The translations under genes and the position numbers were made by a program. This document shows positions 38,076-48,397 of a stretch of 64,000 bases of DNA, one piece after another (position 1 is the stretch's first letter; each line of letters opens with the position of its first letter). Source of the stretch: Saprospiraceae bacterium (lineage in GTDB: Bacteria; Bacteroidota; Bacteroidia; Chitinophagales; Saprospiraceae); NCBI GenBank assembly GCA_020629515.1, contig JAHDDE010000016.1:1-64000 (forward strand). The letters run 5' to 3'. The notes under the pieces are model-generated. The model worked only from the letters and a program-made list of their open reading frames with translations, did no database searches and was not told the DNA's origin.

Positions 38076-38690
38076 ATGGGATTTTCTTCTTATGCTGTAG
38101 TTTCAAATCGACGTAATCGTGCCTTTCAGCGCAGCGGTAAGCAATCTGTCTTTTCAAAAAAATATTGTCCACCAAAGCTCTATAAAAAATCTCACCATGA
38201 GATCACATTAGATAGTTCAAGTATTCGAACCAAAGAACTGAGAAATTTCTTGATAAAAACCATCCCTGCTCTATTGATCGTGCTTCTCATGACAACCTTA
38301 TTTTGCAGACATTTAGTCCTTGGAGATATCAAAAATCAAACTCAAAACTCAGAAAGAGTAGCTTCTATTTATCCCGATAAGTTTACCGAGATTAAGTCCA
38401 AGTTGTATCATAAACATGTCAAAAGAGGAACAAGACTTCTAAAACAAAAAGACTATAATAATGCCTTTTACGACTTCAAAGTGGCCATCAAAATGTATCC
38501 TACTAAAAAAGCAGAATTAGGACTAACTATAGCTCTCATGCACTTATGTCATAAGGATAAGAGTTATTGTGAAAGTGCCAGAGAACATTTTAATTTCTTA
38601 ATGAAATCAGACAAAGTATCAGAAAATAATAAATCAAAGCTCATAGAGATAGCCTCTGTCTTGTCTGAGTCAAATCTTATCAATCACTAG
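38076..38690 (+). CDS. Single-span membrane protein with TPR-like helices
   Basis: A 204-aa protein. A basic cytoplasmic N-terminus (about 1-60) is followed by one transmembrane helix (about 64-80, TIPALLIVLLMTTLF) and a periplasmic C-terminal helical part with a TPR-like unit (KRGTRLLKQKDYNNAFYDFKV). Function is unknown. It is convergent with pcm, overlapping its stop by a few bases. Confidence 0.68.
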   Translation: MGFSSYAVVSNRRNRAFQRSGKQSVFSKKYCPPKLYKKSHHEITLDSSSIRTKELRNFLIKTIPALLIVLLMTTLFCRHLVLGDIKNQTQNSERVASIYPDKFTEIKSKLYHKHVKRGTRLLKQKDYNNAFYDFKVAIKMYPTKKAELGLTIALMHLCHKDKSYCESAREHFNFLMKSDKVSENNKSKLIEIASVLSESNLINH

Positions 38691-39337
38691 GCAGCATTTG
38701 TGCCTGCCAACATGGGAACAAAGCTAAATGTGCCAAAGAGTTCCTCTCTTTTTTGGGTAGGAGAGACTTTCGTAATTCTCTTCATTTTTTGGATGTCCCC
38801 TTCTCCTACAGGTATAACCATATATCCACCGACCTTTAACTGGTCAAAAAGTGCTTGAGGAAAAAAAGGTGCTGCCGCCGTTATAAGGATTTTATCATAA
38901 GGTGCAAATCTCGGAGCGCCCACAAATCCATCACCAAAAAGTGTTCTGACTCCACCAAGTCCCATTCGAGGTAACACTTCTGAGGTTTTATCAAATAATC
39001 TCTTTTGTCTTTCTATAGTATAGACTTTGGCTCCCATCTTGTAGAGTACTGATGCTTGATATCCTGATCCAGTTCCTATTTCTAATACTTTATCACCTCT
39101 ATTTATTTTCAGTAACTGTGTCTGAAATGCCACTGTATAAGGCTGTGATATCGTTTGACCTGCGTCTATCGGAAAGGCTAAATCTTTATATGCCCATGTG
39201 TCAAAAGCTCTATCCAAGAAAAAATGTCGAGGTATGGTACCAATAGCTTGTAGCACATTGACGTCCCTGATGCCTTTAGATTTTAATATCTGAACTAACT
39301 TCTGTCTCAACCCTCGATGGCGATAAGTATCTTGCAA
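38687..39337 (-). CDS. pcm: Protein-L-isoaspartate O-methyltransferase
   Basis: A 216-aa SAM-dependent enzyme that starts repair of isoaspartyl residues in aged proteins. SAM-binding motif VLEIGTGSGYQASVL, the preceding GQTISQPYTVAFQ substrate loop and the PYDKILITAAAPFFP segment are diagnostic. The start is TTG 39337; it gives the usual N-terminus DTYRHRGLRQKLVQIL and no ATG is available further upstream in the open frame. Confidence 0.94.
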   Translation of the reverse strand: MQDTYRHRGLRQKLVQILKSKGIRDVNVLQAIGTIPRHFFLDRAFDTWAYKDLAFPIDAGQTISQPYTVAFQTQLLKINRGDKVLEIGTGSGYQASVLYKMGAKVYTIERQKRLFDKTSEVLPRMGLGGVRTLFGDGFVGAPRFAPYDKILITAAAPFFPQALFDQLKVGGYMVIPVGEGDIQKMKRITKVSPTQKREELFGTFSFVPMLAGTNAA

Positions 39338-39431
39338 TTCTATTTTTTTATGCGCTTATAGCAACCCTATAAAATATAGAGCTCTCATAATGAAATACTA
39401 ATGTATTATAATTTTATTTAATATGATAATA

Positions 39432-39887
39432 TTATTTTAAGATCATTGCTATATGAGGTAAACCGTCTTCAAGATATTCTTCTCCTACAGGTTGATAACC
39501 TAATCTTTCATAAAAGGGTATAGCATAAGTCTGAGCTGATAACTTAAGGGGTTTTCCGATATTCTTTATAGCACAATCATTAGATACCTTCATCAATTCA
39601 TATCCAAAATTGTTACCTCTATAGTCCTCCTTAACAATAACTCTGCCTATCGATCCATAGTCAGGATACGACAGCCCTCTTGGCACTATTCTCGAATAAG
39701 CAATTAGAATACCATCTGACATGCCTAATATATGCCAAGAATCCTGATCCTTGCCATCTGCATCGAGATAGGGACAATCTTGCTCTACTATGAATACTTC
39801 TTGACGAAGAGTCATGATATCATACAATTCTATTAATTCTAATTCATCAAATTTTTTTATTACAAAATCAATGCGCTTCTTATCCAT
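39432..39887 (-). CDS. GNAT acetyltransferase, ElaA family
   Basis: A 151-aa acetyltransferase. The ElaA signature is present at the N-terminus (LYDIMTLRQEVFIVEQDCPY followed by D-x-D-x-K-DxDSWH), with acetyl-CoA-binding segment IGRVIVKEDYRGNNFGYEL and the C-terminal PFYERLGYQPVGEEY. Substrate unknown. It begins 2 bp after the stop of the lamin-tail protein gene on the same strand, so the two are probably co-transcribed. Confidence 0.87.
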   Translation of the reverse strand: MDKKRIDFVIKKFDELELIELYDIMTLRQEVFIVEQDCPYLDADGKDQDSWHILGMSDGILIAYSRIVPRGLSYPDYGSIGRVIVKEDYRGNNFGYELMKVSNDCAIKNIGKPLKLSAQTYAIPFYERLGYQPVGEEYLEDGLPHIAMILK

Positions 39888-39889
39888 AT

Positions 39890-41638
39890 TTATTTAACTA
39901 AGACAACTGTTTCTTTAACTCTTTTACGTGATCCAGATAGGCTTATGAGATCAATGACTATCACATAAATTCCATTATTAAGTTTTTTCCCACTATTACT
40001 TGTACCATTCCAGCTCCATTGTCCAGATGTGCCAGCTATACGGTTGTTGGACAAGTTATATACCTCTCTTCCCACATCACTATACACCCTAACCGTAGCC
40101 AGATAATCCGTCAGGTCTAACGAATAATTCATCAATAATAGATCATCAACACCATCATCATCTGGTGAAAATACTTTTATTGGAAATTCGACAGAGACTT
40201 TTTCTTCCGTAATTACATTAGAATTGGGTAGACCTGGTGTCCCAAACCCCGAATCTTCAGTCGCACTCGTCCATGATGATCTATTATTGGAAGCTATTTT
40301 GTATCCGACTCTCTCTAAGCTGACTCCATCCACATCGTCCAGTACACTGATATGATCATCTTCATCATAATTCATCTCGTCTATGATCTCTCTACCTGCA
40401 TTTAACAAGGTCACATTACCTTGATCATTATTGAACCTAGGTAGATCAATGATCTCAAATGTGGTACTATCATGTTGAGGATAAACCGATATGATATTCT
40501 CTTTGTCTTCCACAAGCACAGTATATGATACTGGGGCTATTACCAATTCATCGATCACTTTTACTTCATCACCATTATAATGATTTATCAATATGGCATC
40601 TTTTAGAGAAATGCTCAGTTCTGTAGTATTGTATAGTTCAACATAGTCAGATCCATCACCAATAGGATTAAACAATACTTCATTGATAATTATATCCCCA
40701 GGAGATACTGGCTTTGCTAAAGTAAAATCAATCATAGTATCCAAAAGGTTGTCCGATAGATCAGTTATCCCCACCACGGATAAAGTAAGTTCTTCCTGTT
40801 TAGGTAACACGGGAGAAAAAGAAACTAATAATTCATCAATAAGTGGATTATACTTGGTAATTATAGGTCGTTGTCCGAAAGGTAAAACCATAATTTCTGC
40901 TTCGTCGATCGAATGCTCCGCTAAGGGTTCATCAAACTGGAACCTTATGTCTGACTCACTAAAATCGACATGAACTATACTGGGAGGACTTTCGTCTATT
41001 CGTATATCTCCTATGTAAAGATCATCAAAGAAGAACTTATCCGATCGTGTAGAGCTATAATTACAATGGATCAAAAAATAGCCTGATCCACTTATTTGTG
41101 GGTCAATTGAAGCAACAATTTCGGGATTAAACCTAACTCCTCCTTCATAGTCTGTACTAAGTGTTATGGTGGACTGATGTTTTATAATATTGATACGAAC
41201 AAAAGCTCCTTGAGCCAAAACCCCTTCCTTCGTGCTACCTAACAATATCGATCTCCCATTAGTCCTTTGATATAACTCAATAGCATCAGTACTTCCTGAT
41301 TCGCCTATCATGAGATATAACGCATCTGCCTCTTGTGCGAGTGATGATCTCCATAAGTCTATTTTGAGATAATTTTGATTAGAAGGTGGGAAATTCATTC
41401 CCACAAGTAGTTCAATTTCCATCGAATCAGGCAGACTACTCTGGAGATGAATTCTGCTTTGTCCAGCATCAGAATCGTTTAAATAAAGTCTACCGTCCCG
41501 AATCACAAAATTACCTATGTCGCCCATCCATGGCTCTGACAAAGAAGCTTGGTCAATCGTGAAGTCAAAAGATAATTGACAATGAGTATAAGCAACACTT
41601 GTGATTAAGAGAAAGAACGTCCAAATTTGCGGGTTCAT
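39890..41638 (-). CDS. Secreted protein with lamin-tail domain and T9SS-type C-terminus
   Basis: A 582-aa exported protein (signal peptide MNPQIWTFFLLITSVAY). The N-terminal half looks like a laminin-G/concanavalin-type beta sandwich (about 25-210), followed by an Ig-like part, a lamin-tail domain (about 310-430, DIIINEVLFNPIGDGSDYVE and SLKDAILIN) and a C-terminal FlgD/gliding-motility-type Ig fold (VFSPDDDGVDDLLL, VYSDVGREVYNL, LNNGIYVIVIDLI). Such C-termini direct proteins to the cell surface in Bacteroidota. Probable role is adhesion or surface structure; ligand unknown. Confidence 0.82.
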   Translation of the reverse strand: MNPQIWTFFLLITSVAYTHCQLSFDFTIDQASLSEPWMGDIGNFVIRDGRLYLNDSDAGQSRIHLQSSLPDSMEIELLVGMNFPPSNQNYLKIDLWRSSLAQEADALYLMIGESGSTDAIELYQRTNGRSILLGSTKEGVLAQGAFVRINIIKHQSTITLSTDYEGGVRFNPEIVASIDPQISGSGYFLIHCNYSSTRSDKFFFDDLYIGDIRIDESPPSIVHVDFSESDIRFQFDEPLAEHSIDEAEIMVLPFGQRPIITKYNPLIDELLVSFSPVLPKQEELTLSVVGITDLSDNLLDTMIDFTLAKPVSPGDIIINEVLFNPIGDGSDYVELYNTTELSISLKDAILINHYNGDEVKVIDELVIAPVSYTVLVEDKENIISVYPQHDSTTFEIIDLPRFNNDQGNVTLLNAGREIIDEMNYDEDDHISVLDDVDGVSLERVGYKIASNNRSSWTSATEDSGFGTPGLPNSNVITEEKVSVEFPIKVFSPDDDGVDDLLLMNYSLDLTDYLATVRVYSDVGREVYNLSNNRIAGTSGQWSWNGTSNSGKKLNNGIYVIVIDLISLSGSRKRVKETVVLVK

Positions 41639-41717
41639 TAATCGAAGATAAATTGGATTGATTTATGCATTAGTTATAGACCAACTTTTTTTATCATAAA
41701 AACGTCAAAAAAAAGGT

Positions 41718-42716
41718 ATGCGAATAGCAGTTGTAGGAGTAACAGGCATGGTCGGAGGAGTGATGCTCCAAGTGCTCAAAGAAAGAAATCTGAATATTAC
41801 GGAATTGATACCCGTGGCATCTGCCCGATCGGTAGGTAAACAAATTGATTTTGATGGCAAAACTTATTCTGTTGTGTCAATGGAAGATGGTGTAAAAGCA
41901 CAACCTGATATCGCCATATTTTCTGCAGGAGGCAGTACTTCCAAAGAATGGGCCCCAAAATTTGCTGAAGTGGGCACATTTGTGATAGATAATTCATCGG
42001 CATGGAGAATGGATAAAGATAAACCTCTCACCGTCCCAGAGATAAACGCAAATCAATTAACATCAACTGATAAGATAATAGCTAACCCCAATTGTAGTAC
42101 CATCCAAATGGTTGTTGCACTTAATCCTATCCATAAAAAATATGGAATAAAACGATTGGTCATTTCTACGTATCAATCTGTCAGCGGGACTGGAGTAGCC
42201 GCTGTCCGACAGATGAATGACGAAAGAGCTGGTAAAAAAGCTGAGATGGTATATCCACATCCAATAGATCAAAATTGTCTTCCTCATGGAGGCGATTTCA
42301 ATGAGGATGGATATACTACCGAAGAGTTGAAACTACTAAATGAAACGAGAAAAATCCTGAAGGATGATAGTATACAAGTTACAGCAACTGTAGTCAGAGT
42401 GCCTGTGCAAGGTGGTCATTCAGAGTCTGTCAATATAGAAACTCGCCAACCTTTCGAATTAGATGAGGTAATCAAGTTATTAGAAAAAACTGATGGCGTA
42501 ACTGTACAGAATAATCACTCAAAAAATGAATATCCTATGCCGCTTTATGCACATCATAAAGATGACGTATTCGTTGGACGGATAAGACGTGATTTTTCGA
42601 TAGAAAATGGGCTAAATATGTGGATTGTATCAGATAACCTGCGCAAAGGAGCTGCAACTAATGCCGTACAAATTGCAGAATACCTAATAAAAAACGAAAT
42701 TGTACAAACGAAATAG
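41718..42716 (+). CDS. asd: Aspartate-semialdehyde dehydrogenase
   Basis: A 332-aa enzyme of the lysine/threonine/methionine pathway that reduces aspartyl phosphate with NADPH. N-terminal cofactor loop VVGVTGMVGGVML, active-site Cys in NPNCSTIQMV (about 129), Gln in STYQSVSGTG, and substrate-binding Arg/His in VRVPVQGGHSESVN. Length is typical. It is divergent from the lamin-tail protein gene with about 79 bp between. Confidence 0.97.
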   Translation: MRIAVVGVTGMVGGVMLQVLKERNLNITELIPVASARSVGKQIDFDGKTYSVVSMEDGVKAQPDIAIFSAGGSTSKEWAPKFAEVGTFVIDNSSAWRMDKDKPLTVPEINANQLTSTDKIIANPNCSTIQMVVALNPIHKKYGIKRLVISTYQSVSGTGVAAVRQMNDERAGKKAEMVYPHPIDQNCLPHGGDFNEDGYTTEELKLLNETRKILKDDSIQVTATVVRVPVQGGHSESVNIETRQPFELDEVIKLLEKTDGVTVQNNHSKNEYPMPLYAHHKDDVFVGRIRRDFSIENGLNMWIVSDNLRKGAATNAVQIAEYLIKNEIVQTK

Positions 42717-42779
42717 CCTTTACAGGCATTAATGAATAGTATTTATTGTGAATAGAGCGATGCTCAAAACTACTGTGTA

Positions 42780-44093
42780 ATGAAGAATAGAATTGTTGTT
42801 TGGGGAACTAATGAAAAAGAAGAAAAAATATTAGTTGGGTTAGAATTATTAGAAAAGGAAAGTAAAGTAAAGATCAATACATTCCCTGAATTAGTAGCTA
42901 CTGAAGAGTTCTATACCAAGATGATGAATATATGGCGTGAAGGCAACGAGCTACCTTTTCCTGAAGAAAACACAGAAATACTAAGAGACTTATCCATCAC
43001 AGAAGATCTGCTCCCAGAGACTATTAAGACACTAAGAACAGATATACTTAATAGAGCAAAAACAGAATGGCACTTTGTAGTACTGTCCTCTAAGCTGTAT
43101 GAGGCTTATAATGACGAAGTAGAGGAAATCAAAGAAAGAATAGAAAAATTAACCTCATTCGACTCAGGGATATGGGAGGAAATGAAAGGATTTTGGGGAA
43201 AAGTTCAGAAACAAAGTGCCGAAAAAAATCTATTCAGAAAACATGCTAATGAATTAAAAACAAAAACAAATTCGCTCTTTGATAGTATGAAGGCTCTCAA
43301 GAAGAGCATGGATGATGAATTTGAAAAACTGAGCAAAGAACATTTGACTAAGTTTTATGCTAAACTCGATGATGTAGAAGAAAGAATAGAAAAAGGCTTG
43401 GGGCTACAACCTATCTTTAATGAATTAAAAGATCTTCAAAACTCTTTTAAGGGGGTAGACCTGACTAGAAAGGATCGCAATCAACTCTGGAAGCGAATAG
43501 ATAAAGCATTTAAAGCTGTCAAAGAAAAGAGGTATGGCAAGTCAGAAGGAAAATCAGACAATAGTGCTGTAGGGCGAGTCACAAGAAGATATGAGGGTTT
43601 AATGTCCGCTATCGGGAAAATGCAACAATCGATCAATCGAGATAAAAAAGACCAAGAGTTTCAGCAAAAAAGAATTGATACAACAGATGGTCAATTAGAG
43701 TTACAAATTCGTCAAGCCAAAATGGCTATGATCATAGAAAGAATCCAATCTAAAGAGAATAAACTCAAGGAAATGGAATCTACCAAGTTGGAGCTCGAAA
43801 AGAAAATTGAACAGGAAAAAAAGAAAGAGGAAAAAAGAAAGGAAAAACAAGAGGTCGCCAAAGTCAAAGCTACTGTAAAAGAAGAAATTGCTGAGGAAAT
43901 TAAAAAAGCCGCCGAAGAAAGAAAAGGAGAAGAAGAAAAATTGCAAAAAGCAGCTAAGCAATTGAAAGAAAGGAAAAAAGGAAAAAAGGTCGTAAACAAA
44001 AAAATAACGGAAGCTCCGATAGTCGATTTGTCCAATACTAACGATGATGAGGACAACCCTCCTAAAAAGAAAAAAGTAAAAGAGGAAGAATAA
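42780..44093 (+). CDS. Coiled-coil protein with DUF349-like region
   Basis: A 437-aa highly charged, helical protein without signal peptide or membrane helix. A short globular N-terminus (IVVWGTNEKEEKILVGLELL) leads into long coiled coils; LTRKDRNQLWKRIDKAFK resembles the DUF349 repeat. The last 130 residues are a Lys/Glu-rich coil ending in an acidic-basic tail (KKKKVKEEE). No enzymatic motif. DUF349 proteins are linked to ribosome and stress roles in some bacteria, but here that is only a weak hint. It follows asd by 63 bp. Confidence 0.7.
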   Translation: MKNRIVVWGTNEKEEKILVGLELLEKESKVKINTFPELVATEEFYTKMMNIWREGNELPFPEENTEILRDLSITEDLLPETIKTLRTDILNRAKTEWHFVVLSSKLYEAYNDEVEEIKERIEKLTSFDSGIWEEMKGFWGKVQKQSAEKNLFRKHANELKTKTNSLFDSMKALKKSMDDEFEKLSKEHLTKFYAKLDDVEERIEKGLGLQPIFNELKDLQNSFKGVDLTRKDRNQLWKRIDKAFKAVKEKRYGKSEGKSDNSAVGRVTRRYEGLMSAIGKMQQSINRDKKDQEFQQKRIDTTDGQLELQIRQAKMAMIIERIQSKENKLKEMESTKLELEKKIEQEKKKEEKRKEKQEVAKVKATVKEEIAEEIKKAAEERKGEEEKLQKAAKQLKERKKGKKVVNKKITEAPIVDLSNTNDDEDNPPKKKKVKEEE

Positions 44094-44114
44094 AACTTAT
44101 AAGTTTAGTCCGCC

Positions 44115-47100
44115 CTAATTCTTAATGAACTTCTTACTTTTTACGATACCTTGATCATTCTGTATAGAAAGGATATACATACCTGCAGAAAGATGTCCTA
44201 CATCAAGAGACAAACTACTTTGTGCAACTCCTTCGGATAATTTTAGTTGTTGGACTACCCTACCTTCCATATTGGTTATTAATAATGCGACTGGATTTTC
44301 GTCTTTTAATAATGATATAAAAACTACATCCCCAGCGGGATTTGGAAATATACTCAGTCCGCCTAACTCATTTATTTCTGATATAGTTGGTAGGCTAATA
44401 GATCCAGAACTAATATATGTTTTGGTATCTATACATTGTCGTCCATCCGAATAATTGATACATGTTTCAGCAATTAATTCTTCTATTTCAAGTATCTCAA
44501 CGTTGTCAATGAACCAACCTGAAGTTCTTGATCCACTATTCAAGTTCTGTCCTATCAAATTAAACCTGATTTGTACTTCATTCTCTTTATAATCTGACAA
44601 ATCAATCAATACGGGATGCCATGACGTCTCACCTGTATAGGCGCTTATCAATGAACGATAAAATATGTCTTCGGTAATTTGATCAGGATAGCCATTCACT
44701 AGGAACTGCTCTTCTCTTAAAGGAACCCAGGTCATTCCCTCATCGATAGAAATTTCTACAATACCCCCATCGACTCCAGCCTGAAGATCATAACGATGAT
44801 AAAAAAGCAATCCTGGCCGCCTCAGATCATATAGAGATCCAATATTGTCAATATCCAGATAGCTATTAAAGTCTCCTGATTCTCCTATCACATTATAAGA
44901 AGATTCACCTCCTACTTTAGTAATTTTTTGAGGGAACCAATTGTTATTGACCGTTGCTGAGGTCTTAATATTATCGTCTCCAAATTCAAATCCCTCAAAA
45001 AACTTAAACCTCGCAGGCGTGATCCCATCCGCTTTAATAATATATCGTAACTCTATTTGTTCTTTAGATTGGAGGGATGCAATATTGTATTCAAGCGAGC
45101 CATCGACTAATTCGACGCTATCATCAACTTCTATTAATGTGTGCCCATCAGGAATTGCTTCGTTAATAGAAAAATCAATTAAGTCATTTTCGGAGCCATT
45201 CACCACTTTTAGTATAACCAGCAGTTCATCATCTAATCCTACGATTGGGTTAATACTTTTTTCAATAGACAGCTGATCCAGACAAGATAATGGGGCTTTA
45301 AATCCATCTAAATTATCTGTTCTTATATTTCGCAATCCCCCTATTGCATCAATTCCAAATCCTCTTCGTGCAAAAGTCTTCCACAATAGACAACTATTGA
45401 TACCATTGTTATTGATGCCATCTGCTCTTATGATAGCATCACGAGCCTCAATAAGGCTAGGGTTACAAGGTTGTAATTTTAATCCATCTACTACCAGTTG
45501 TATGGCTATATAGTTGCCACTATTTTTATCGCTCCAAGAGCGATCATAGCCATATTGATCTATTAAGTTCCAATACATATCCCACAATACTGACGCCCAG
45601 ACTTCTCCTAGAGCATGTGGACTTGAGGTAGCTCTCATATGACTATGAGTTTGGGGATTAATATTCATATCGGTACTATAGTGGTATCTTCTAATCCCAA
45701 TACCATCAATAGGTTGGCCCAATACATATGAAGCAATACCTCTTTTATCTGACCCTCGATCTTCCTTTGAGTGAGTCATGACTAATGCAAAAAAATCTGA
45801 CCATCCTTCTCCTGCTTGTTCATCATTGTTAAGGCAAGAACTATTGGAAGCACCTCCAGTGAGTCGATCTGTTAAGCCATGGGCATACTCATGAACCACA
45901 ATTCCATTATCAAAACTTGAAGAAACTTCCTCAACTTCATCAGTTAACTTCATGATAACCTCCTCTCCCTGAAGGATTTGCTCTTTGATCAAATCACAAT
46001 CTTCTTTAGTCATAAAGACAGCTGGAATATTCACTTGATTGGCAAAATTTCCCGCTGCCATATTGATCACCCCCGTATTTGGCTCATTATTACATATTAC
46101 ACAGGCTACTGCACCTCTATCCTGTGCATTGACTACTTTCTCACTGAAGTGACAGATTCCTCTATCGATGAGGGCTATGGACCCTCTAATGTTGTTCGCA
46201 TTCTGTATTATTTCACATGCATCTGAGGTCACCCCTTCTTCATCATCCACGATTATTAATGAACTTGTTATCTCTCCTACGATATTTGGCCCAAATTGTG
46301 CGATTCCGTTATTATACATGCCAGCCAATGTAGCGGGAGAACTAACCTCCACATTAGACCCAACTATCCACTTAAACATCTGCATAGTCCCCGAAGCACC
46401 ATCATCAGGAGAACTGAAAGTAGCATTGTCAACATCCTGACCATCCAAAGCATGAGCATTAATGGGATCCCCCGAGACACCACCCTTCCCATAATTATTC
46501 ATTTGAAAATTTCCCGATGCTTCATCAAATCCGAATTGATATGACCAGTCATGCATCAAGTTGTTCCAATAAAAGAGATTGGTCAGATCTGCATCAATAT
46601 TAGCTAATGGTCCTAAGGCAGGTTTGTGATCAAAATTAAACTTCAATAACTGTCCACCATCAGGTTCGTCACCCAAGGACTGGTCAATATCGGCAGTATC
46701 TTGATAAGCATGCACATTGTTCCCTCTGGTGATCGTAAAATCCGCACCTGACACACCATCCACATCATGCCAACCAAAAGGCGAGGCGATAGGATCTGCA
46801 GGATCTGCGACAATCTCTTGTACACCGTGATTAGGACTTTCCATGGGCCAAGGATATACCTTGTAGGAAGAAGGCATAATAGCCTGGCTATGAGATTTGG
46901 TAGATAAATGTCTATTTAACTTGAAAGGTCCTTGACTATGTGGCTTGCTAAAAACACACTTTCGAACTAAATTTTGCTGTTCTAATATATCTCCATTCGT
47001 TGCATCAATATGAAAAATCCAATGATCTCCATTCTCTTGATCCTTCCATATTAATTTATAGGCTTTTATCAGTCTATTGTCTTTGGATATCCATTCTTTT

Positions 47101-47525
47101 GAGATAGCTACAGAATCCAGAAGAATATTATATCCTTTTTTTGTAGAGATTTTTTTTATCCATTTCGCAGGCCGCTCCCACTTAGCGTTTTTACGTAACT
47201 GGGTATTAGCAATAGGTATTAAACTATGACCTCCTATGTAAAGGGATGCCTCCTTAAAAGAATAATTCGCCACCGCATTGTGGATTGGTATATTTGAAAG
47301 ATATTGTTGAAGATAGACATGGGTCAATCCATTATGAGCGCTATAAGTACTATGCGACACACGCACATCTTTCAGGTCATTTTCCTCAAATCCATCTTTT
47401 ATTAACACCTCTTTAAAATCACTTAAATAGGGATGTAATAATCCTACTGACTGTCCATAAAAAACAGTTGCGCCAAAAATCGCAATTATCAAAAGCGAAT
47501 AGGAAATACTCCAACGGTGTAACAT
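44115..47525 (-). CDS. Secreted M36 (fungalysin) metallopeptidase with PA and T9SS domains
   Basis: An 1136-aa exported protease. Signal peptide (MLHRWSISYSLLIIAIFGAT), an FTP/PepSY-type propeptide (about 30-190), an M36 catalytic domain with zinc motif HEYAHGLTDR and downstream Glu in GEGWSDFFALVMT, and an inserted protease-associated domain (IALIDRGICHFSEKVVNAQ) before the zinc site. Then come beta-sandwich modules and a T9SS type A sorting domain (LSIFPNPAGDVVFI, SAGMYILSIQND, KKFIKN). It is probably released or surface-bound to degrade external protein. Convergent with the coiled-coil gene. Confidence 0.93.
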   Translation of the reverse strand: MLHRWSISYSLLIIAIFGATVFYGQSVGLLHPYLSDFKEVLIKDGFEENDLKDVRVSHSTYSAHNGLTHVYLQQYLSNIPIHNAVANYSFKEASLYIGGHSLIPIANTQLRKNAKWERPAKWIKKISTKKGYNILLDSVAISKEWISKDNRLIKAYKLIWKDQENGDHWIFHIDATNGDILEQQNLVRKCVFSKPHSQGPFKLNRHLSTKSHSQAIMPSSYKVYPWPMESPNHGVQEIVADPADPIASPFGWHDVDGVSGADFTITRGNNVHAYQDTADIDQSLGDEPDGGQLLKFNFDHKPALGPLANIDADLTNLFYWNNLMHDWSYQFGFDEASGNFQMNNYGKGGVSGDPINAHALDGQDVDNATFSSPDDGASGTMQMFKWIVGSNVEVSSPATLAGMYNNGIAQFGPNIVGEITSSLIIVDDEEGVTSDACEIIQNANNIRGSIALIDRGICHFSEKVVNAQDRGAVACVICNNEPNTGVINMAAGNFANQVNIPAVFMTKEDCDLIKEQILQGEEVIMKLTDEVEEVSSSFDNGIVVHEYAHGLTDRLTGGASNSSCLNNDEQAGEGWSDFFALVMTHSKEDRGSDKRGIASYVLGQPIDGIGIRRYHYSTDMNINPQTHSHMRATSSPHALGEVWASVLWDMYWNLIDQYGYDRSWSDKNSGNYIAIQLVVDGLKLQPCNPSLIEARDAIIRADGINNNGINSCLLWKTFARRGFGIDAIGGLRNIRTDNLDGFKAPLSCLDQLSIEKSINPIVGLDDELLVILKVVNGSENDLIDFSINEAIPDGHTLIEVDDSVELVDGSLEYNIASLQSKEQIELRYIIKADGITPARFKFFEGFEFGDDNIKTSATVNNNWFPQKITKVGGESSYNVIGESGDFNSYLDIDNIGSLYDLRRPGLLFYHRYDLQAGVDGGIVEISIDEGMTWVPLREEQFLVNGYPDQITEDIFYRSLISAYTGETSWHPVLIDLSDYKENEVQIRFNLIGQNLNSGSRTSGWFIDNVEILEIEELIAETCINYSDGRQCIDTKTYISSGSISLPTISEINELGGLSIFPNPAGDVVFISLLKDENPVALLITNMEGRVVQQLKLSEGVAQSSLSLDVGHLSAGMYILSIQNDQGIVKSKKFIKN

Positions 47526-47639
47526 GAATTAATAATTCTTAAACGAATAGAAGGTCGTACCTTTACCATACAATATACGTTTTAAGAATATTGTTCGTCC
47601 ATCAACCAAATTAATTATCAAATTAAAGATTCCTCTTAA

Positions 47640-48389
47640 TTGCGACCTAAAAAGAAAAGTGCTCAACTGATATATGGTAGAAATCCCATAGTTGAAGCTA
47701 TACATCAGAATAAAAAATTCGAAAGAATATTTATCAAGGATACATTAACAGGAGATCTTGAGAAAGAAATTAGGGCACTGTGCAGAGAATATGGCATAAC
47801 ACTTAAAAAAGTCCCTTTGGTAAAACTGGATAAAATCTGTCATTCTAAAAATCATCAAGGAGTGGCTGGTTTTATGTCTCTGATCGAATATCAAGAATTA
47901 GAAAATGTAATTCCACTTCTTTTTGAACAAGGTCTTTCACCCGTCATAATGGTTTTGGACAATATCACTGATATTAGAAATATTGGTGCTATAGCACGAA
48001 GCTGTGAAGTTATGGGAGCGCATGCTATAGTCATCAGTGGCAAAAACAGCAGTATCATAAATGAAGATGCCATCAAGACCAGCGCAGGAGCTCTATTTAG
48101 GTTGCCTGTGTGCAAGGAAAAAACTACGTTAAATGTCATCGATATTTTTAATTCTTACGGTATCAAATCAGTAGGAACCTCGCTAAGAGCAAAAAATGAA
48201 CTTTCAGGAAATCTTCAAGGCCCTATAGGTGTTATATTAGGGTCTGAGGAGAATGGCCTTCACATAACAATTGAGCATAAATGTCAGGAGTTAGTAAAGA
48301 TCCCTCAGTCGGGAGATACTGACTCTTTGAATGTATCAGTAGCAGCAGGAATTCTCTTATATGAATTAATGCTACAGAATAATAATTAA
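47640..48389 (+). CDS. rlmB: 23S rRNA 2'-O-methyltransferase RlmB (SpoU family)
   Basis: A 249-aa SPOUT methyltransferase that modifies G2251 of 23S rRNA. The N-terminal substrate-binding part (QLIYGRNPIVEAIHQNK, VPLVKLDKICHSKNHQGVAG) precedes the SpoU motifs LDNITDIRNIGAIARSCEV, LGSEENGLH and IPQSGDTDSLNVSVAAGILLY. The start is TTG 47640. It heads a tight operon, 8 bp before the TraB/GumN gene. Confidence 0.93.
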   Translation: MRPKKKSAQLIYGRNPIVEAIHQNKKFERIFIKDTLTGDLEKEIRALCREYGITLKKVPLVKLDKICHSKNHQGVAGFMSLIEYQELENVIPLLFEQGLSPVIMVLDNITDIRNIGAIARSCEVMGAHAIVISGKNSSIINEDAIKTSAGALFRLPVCKEKTTLNVIDIFNSYGIKSVGTSLRAKNELSGNLQGPIGVILGSEENGLHITIEHKCQELVKIPQSGDTDSLNVSVAAGILLYELMLQNNN

Positions 48390-48397
48390 ACAATCAG

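Noticed and set aside
43701-44056. Long minus-strand frames opposite the coiled-coil gene
   Set aside because: They are runs of Phe/Leu/Ser, the expected complement of Lys/Glu-rich coding sequence, and carry no motif.
44093-44106. 14-bp palindrome AAACTTATAAGTTT between convergent genes
   Set aside because: It is too short and AT-rich for a stable terminator stem and has no loop; chance is likely.
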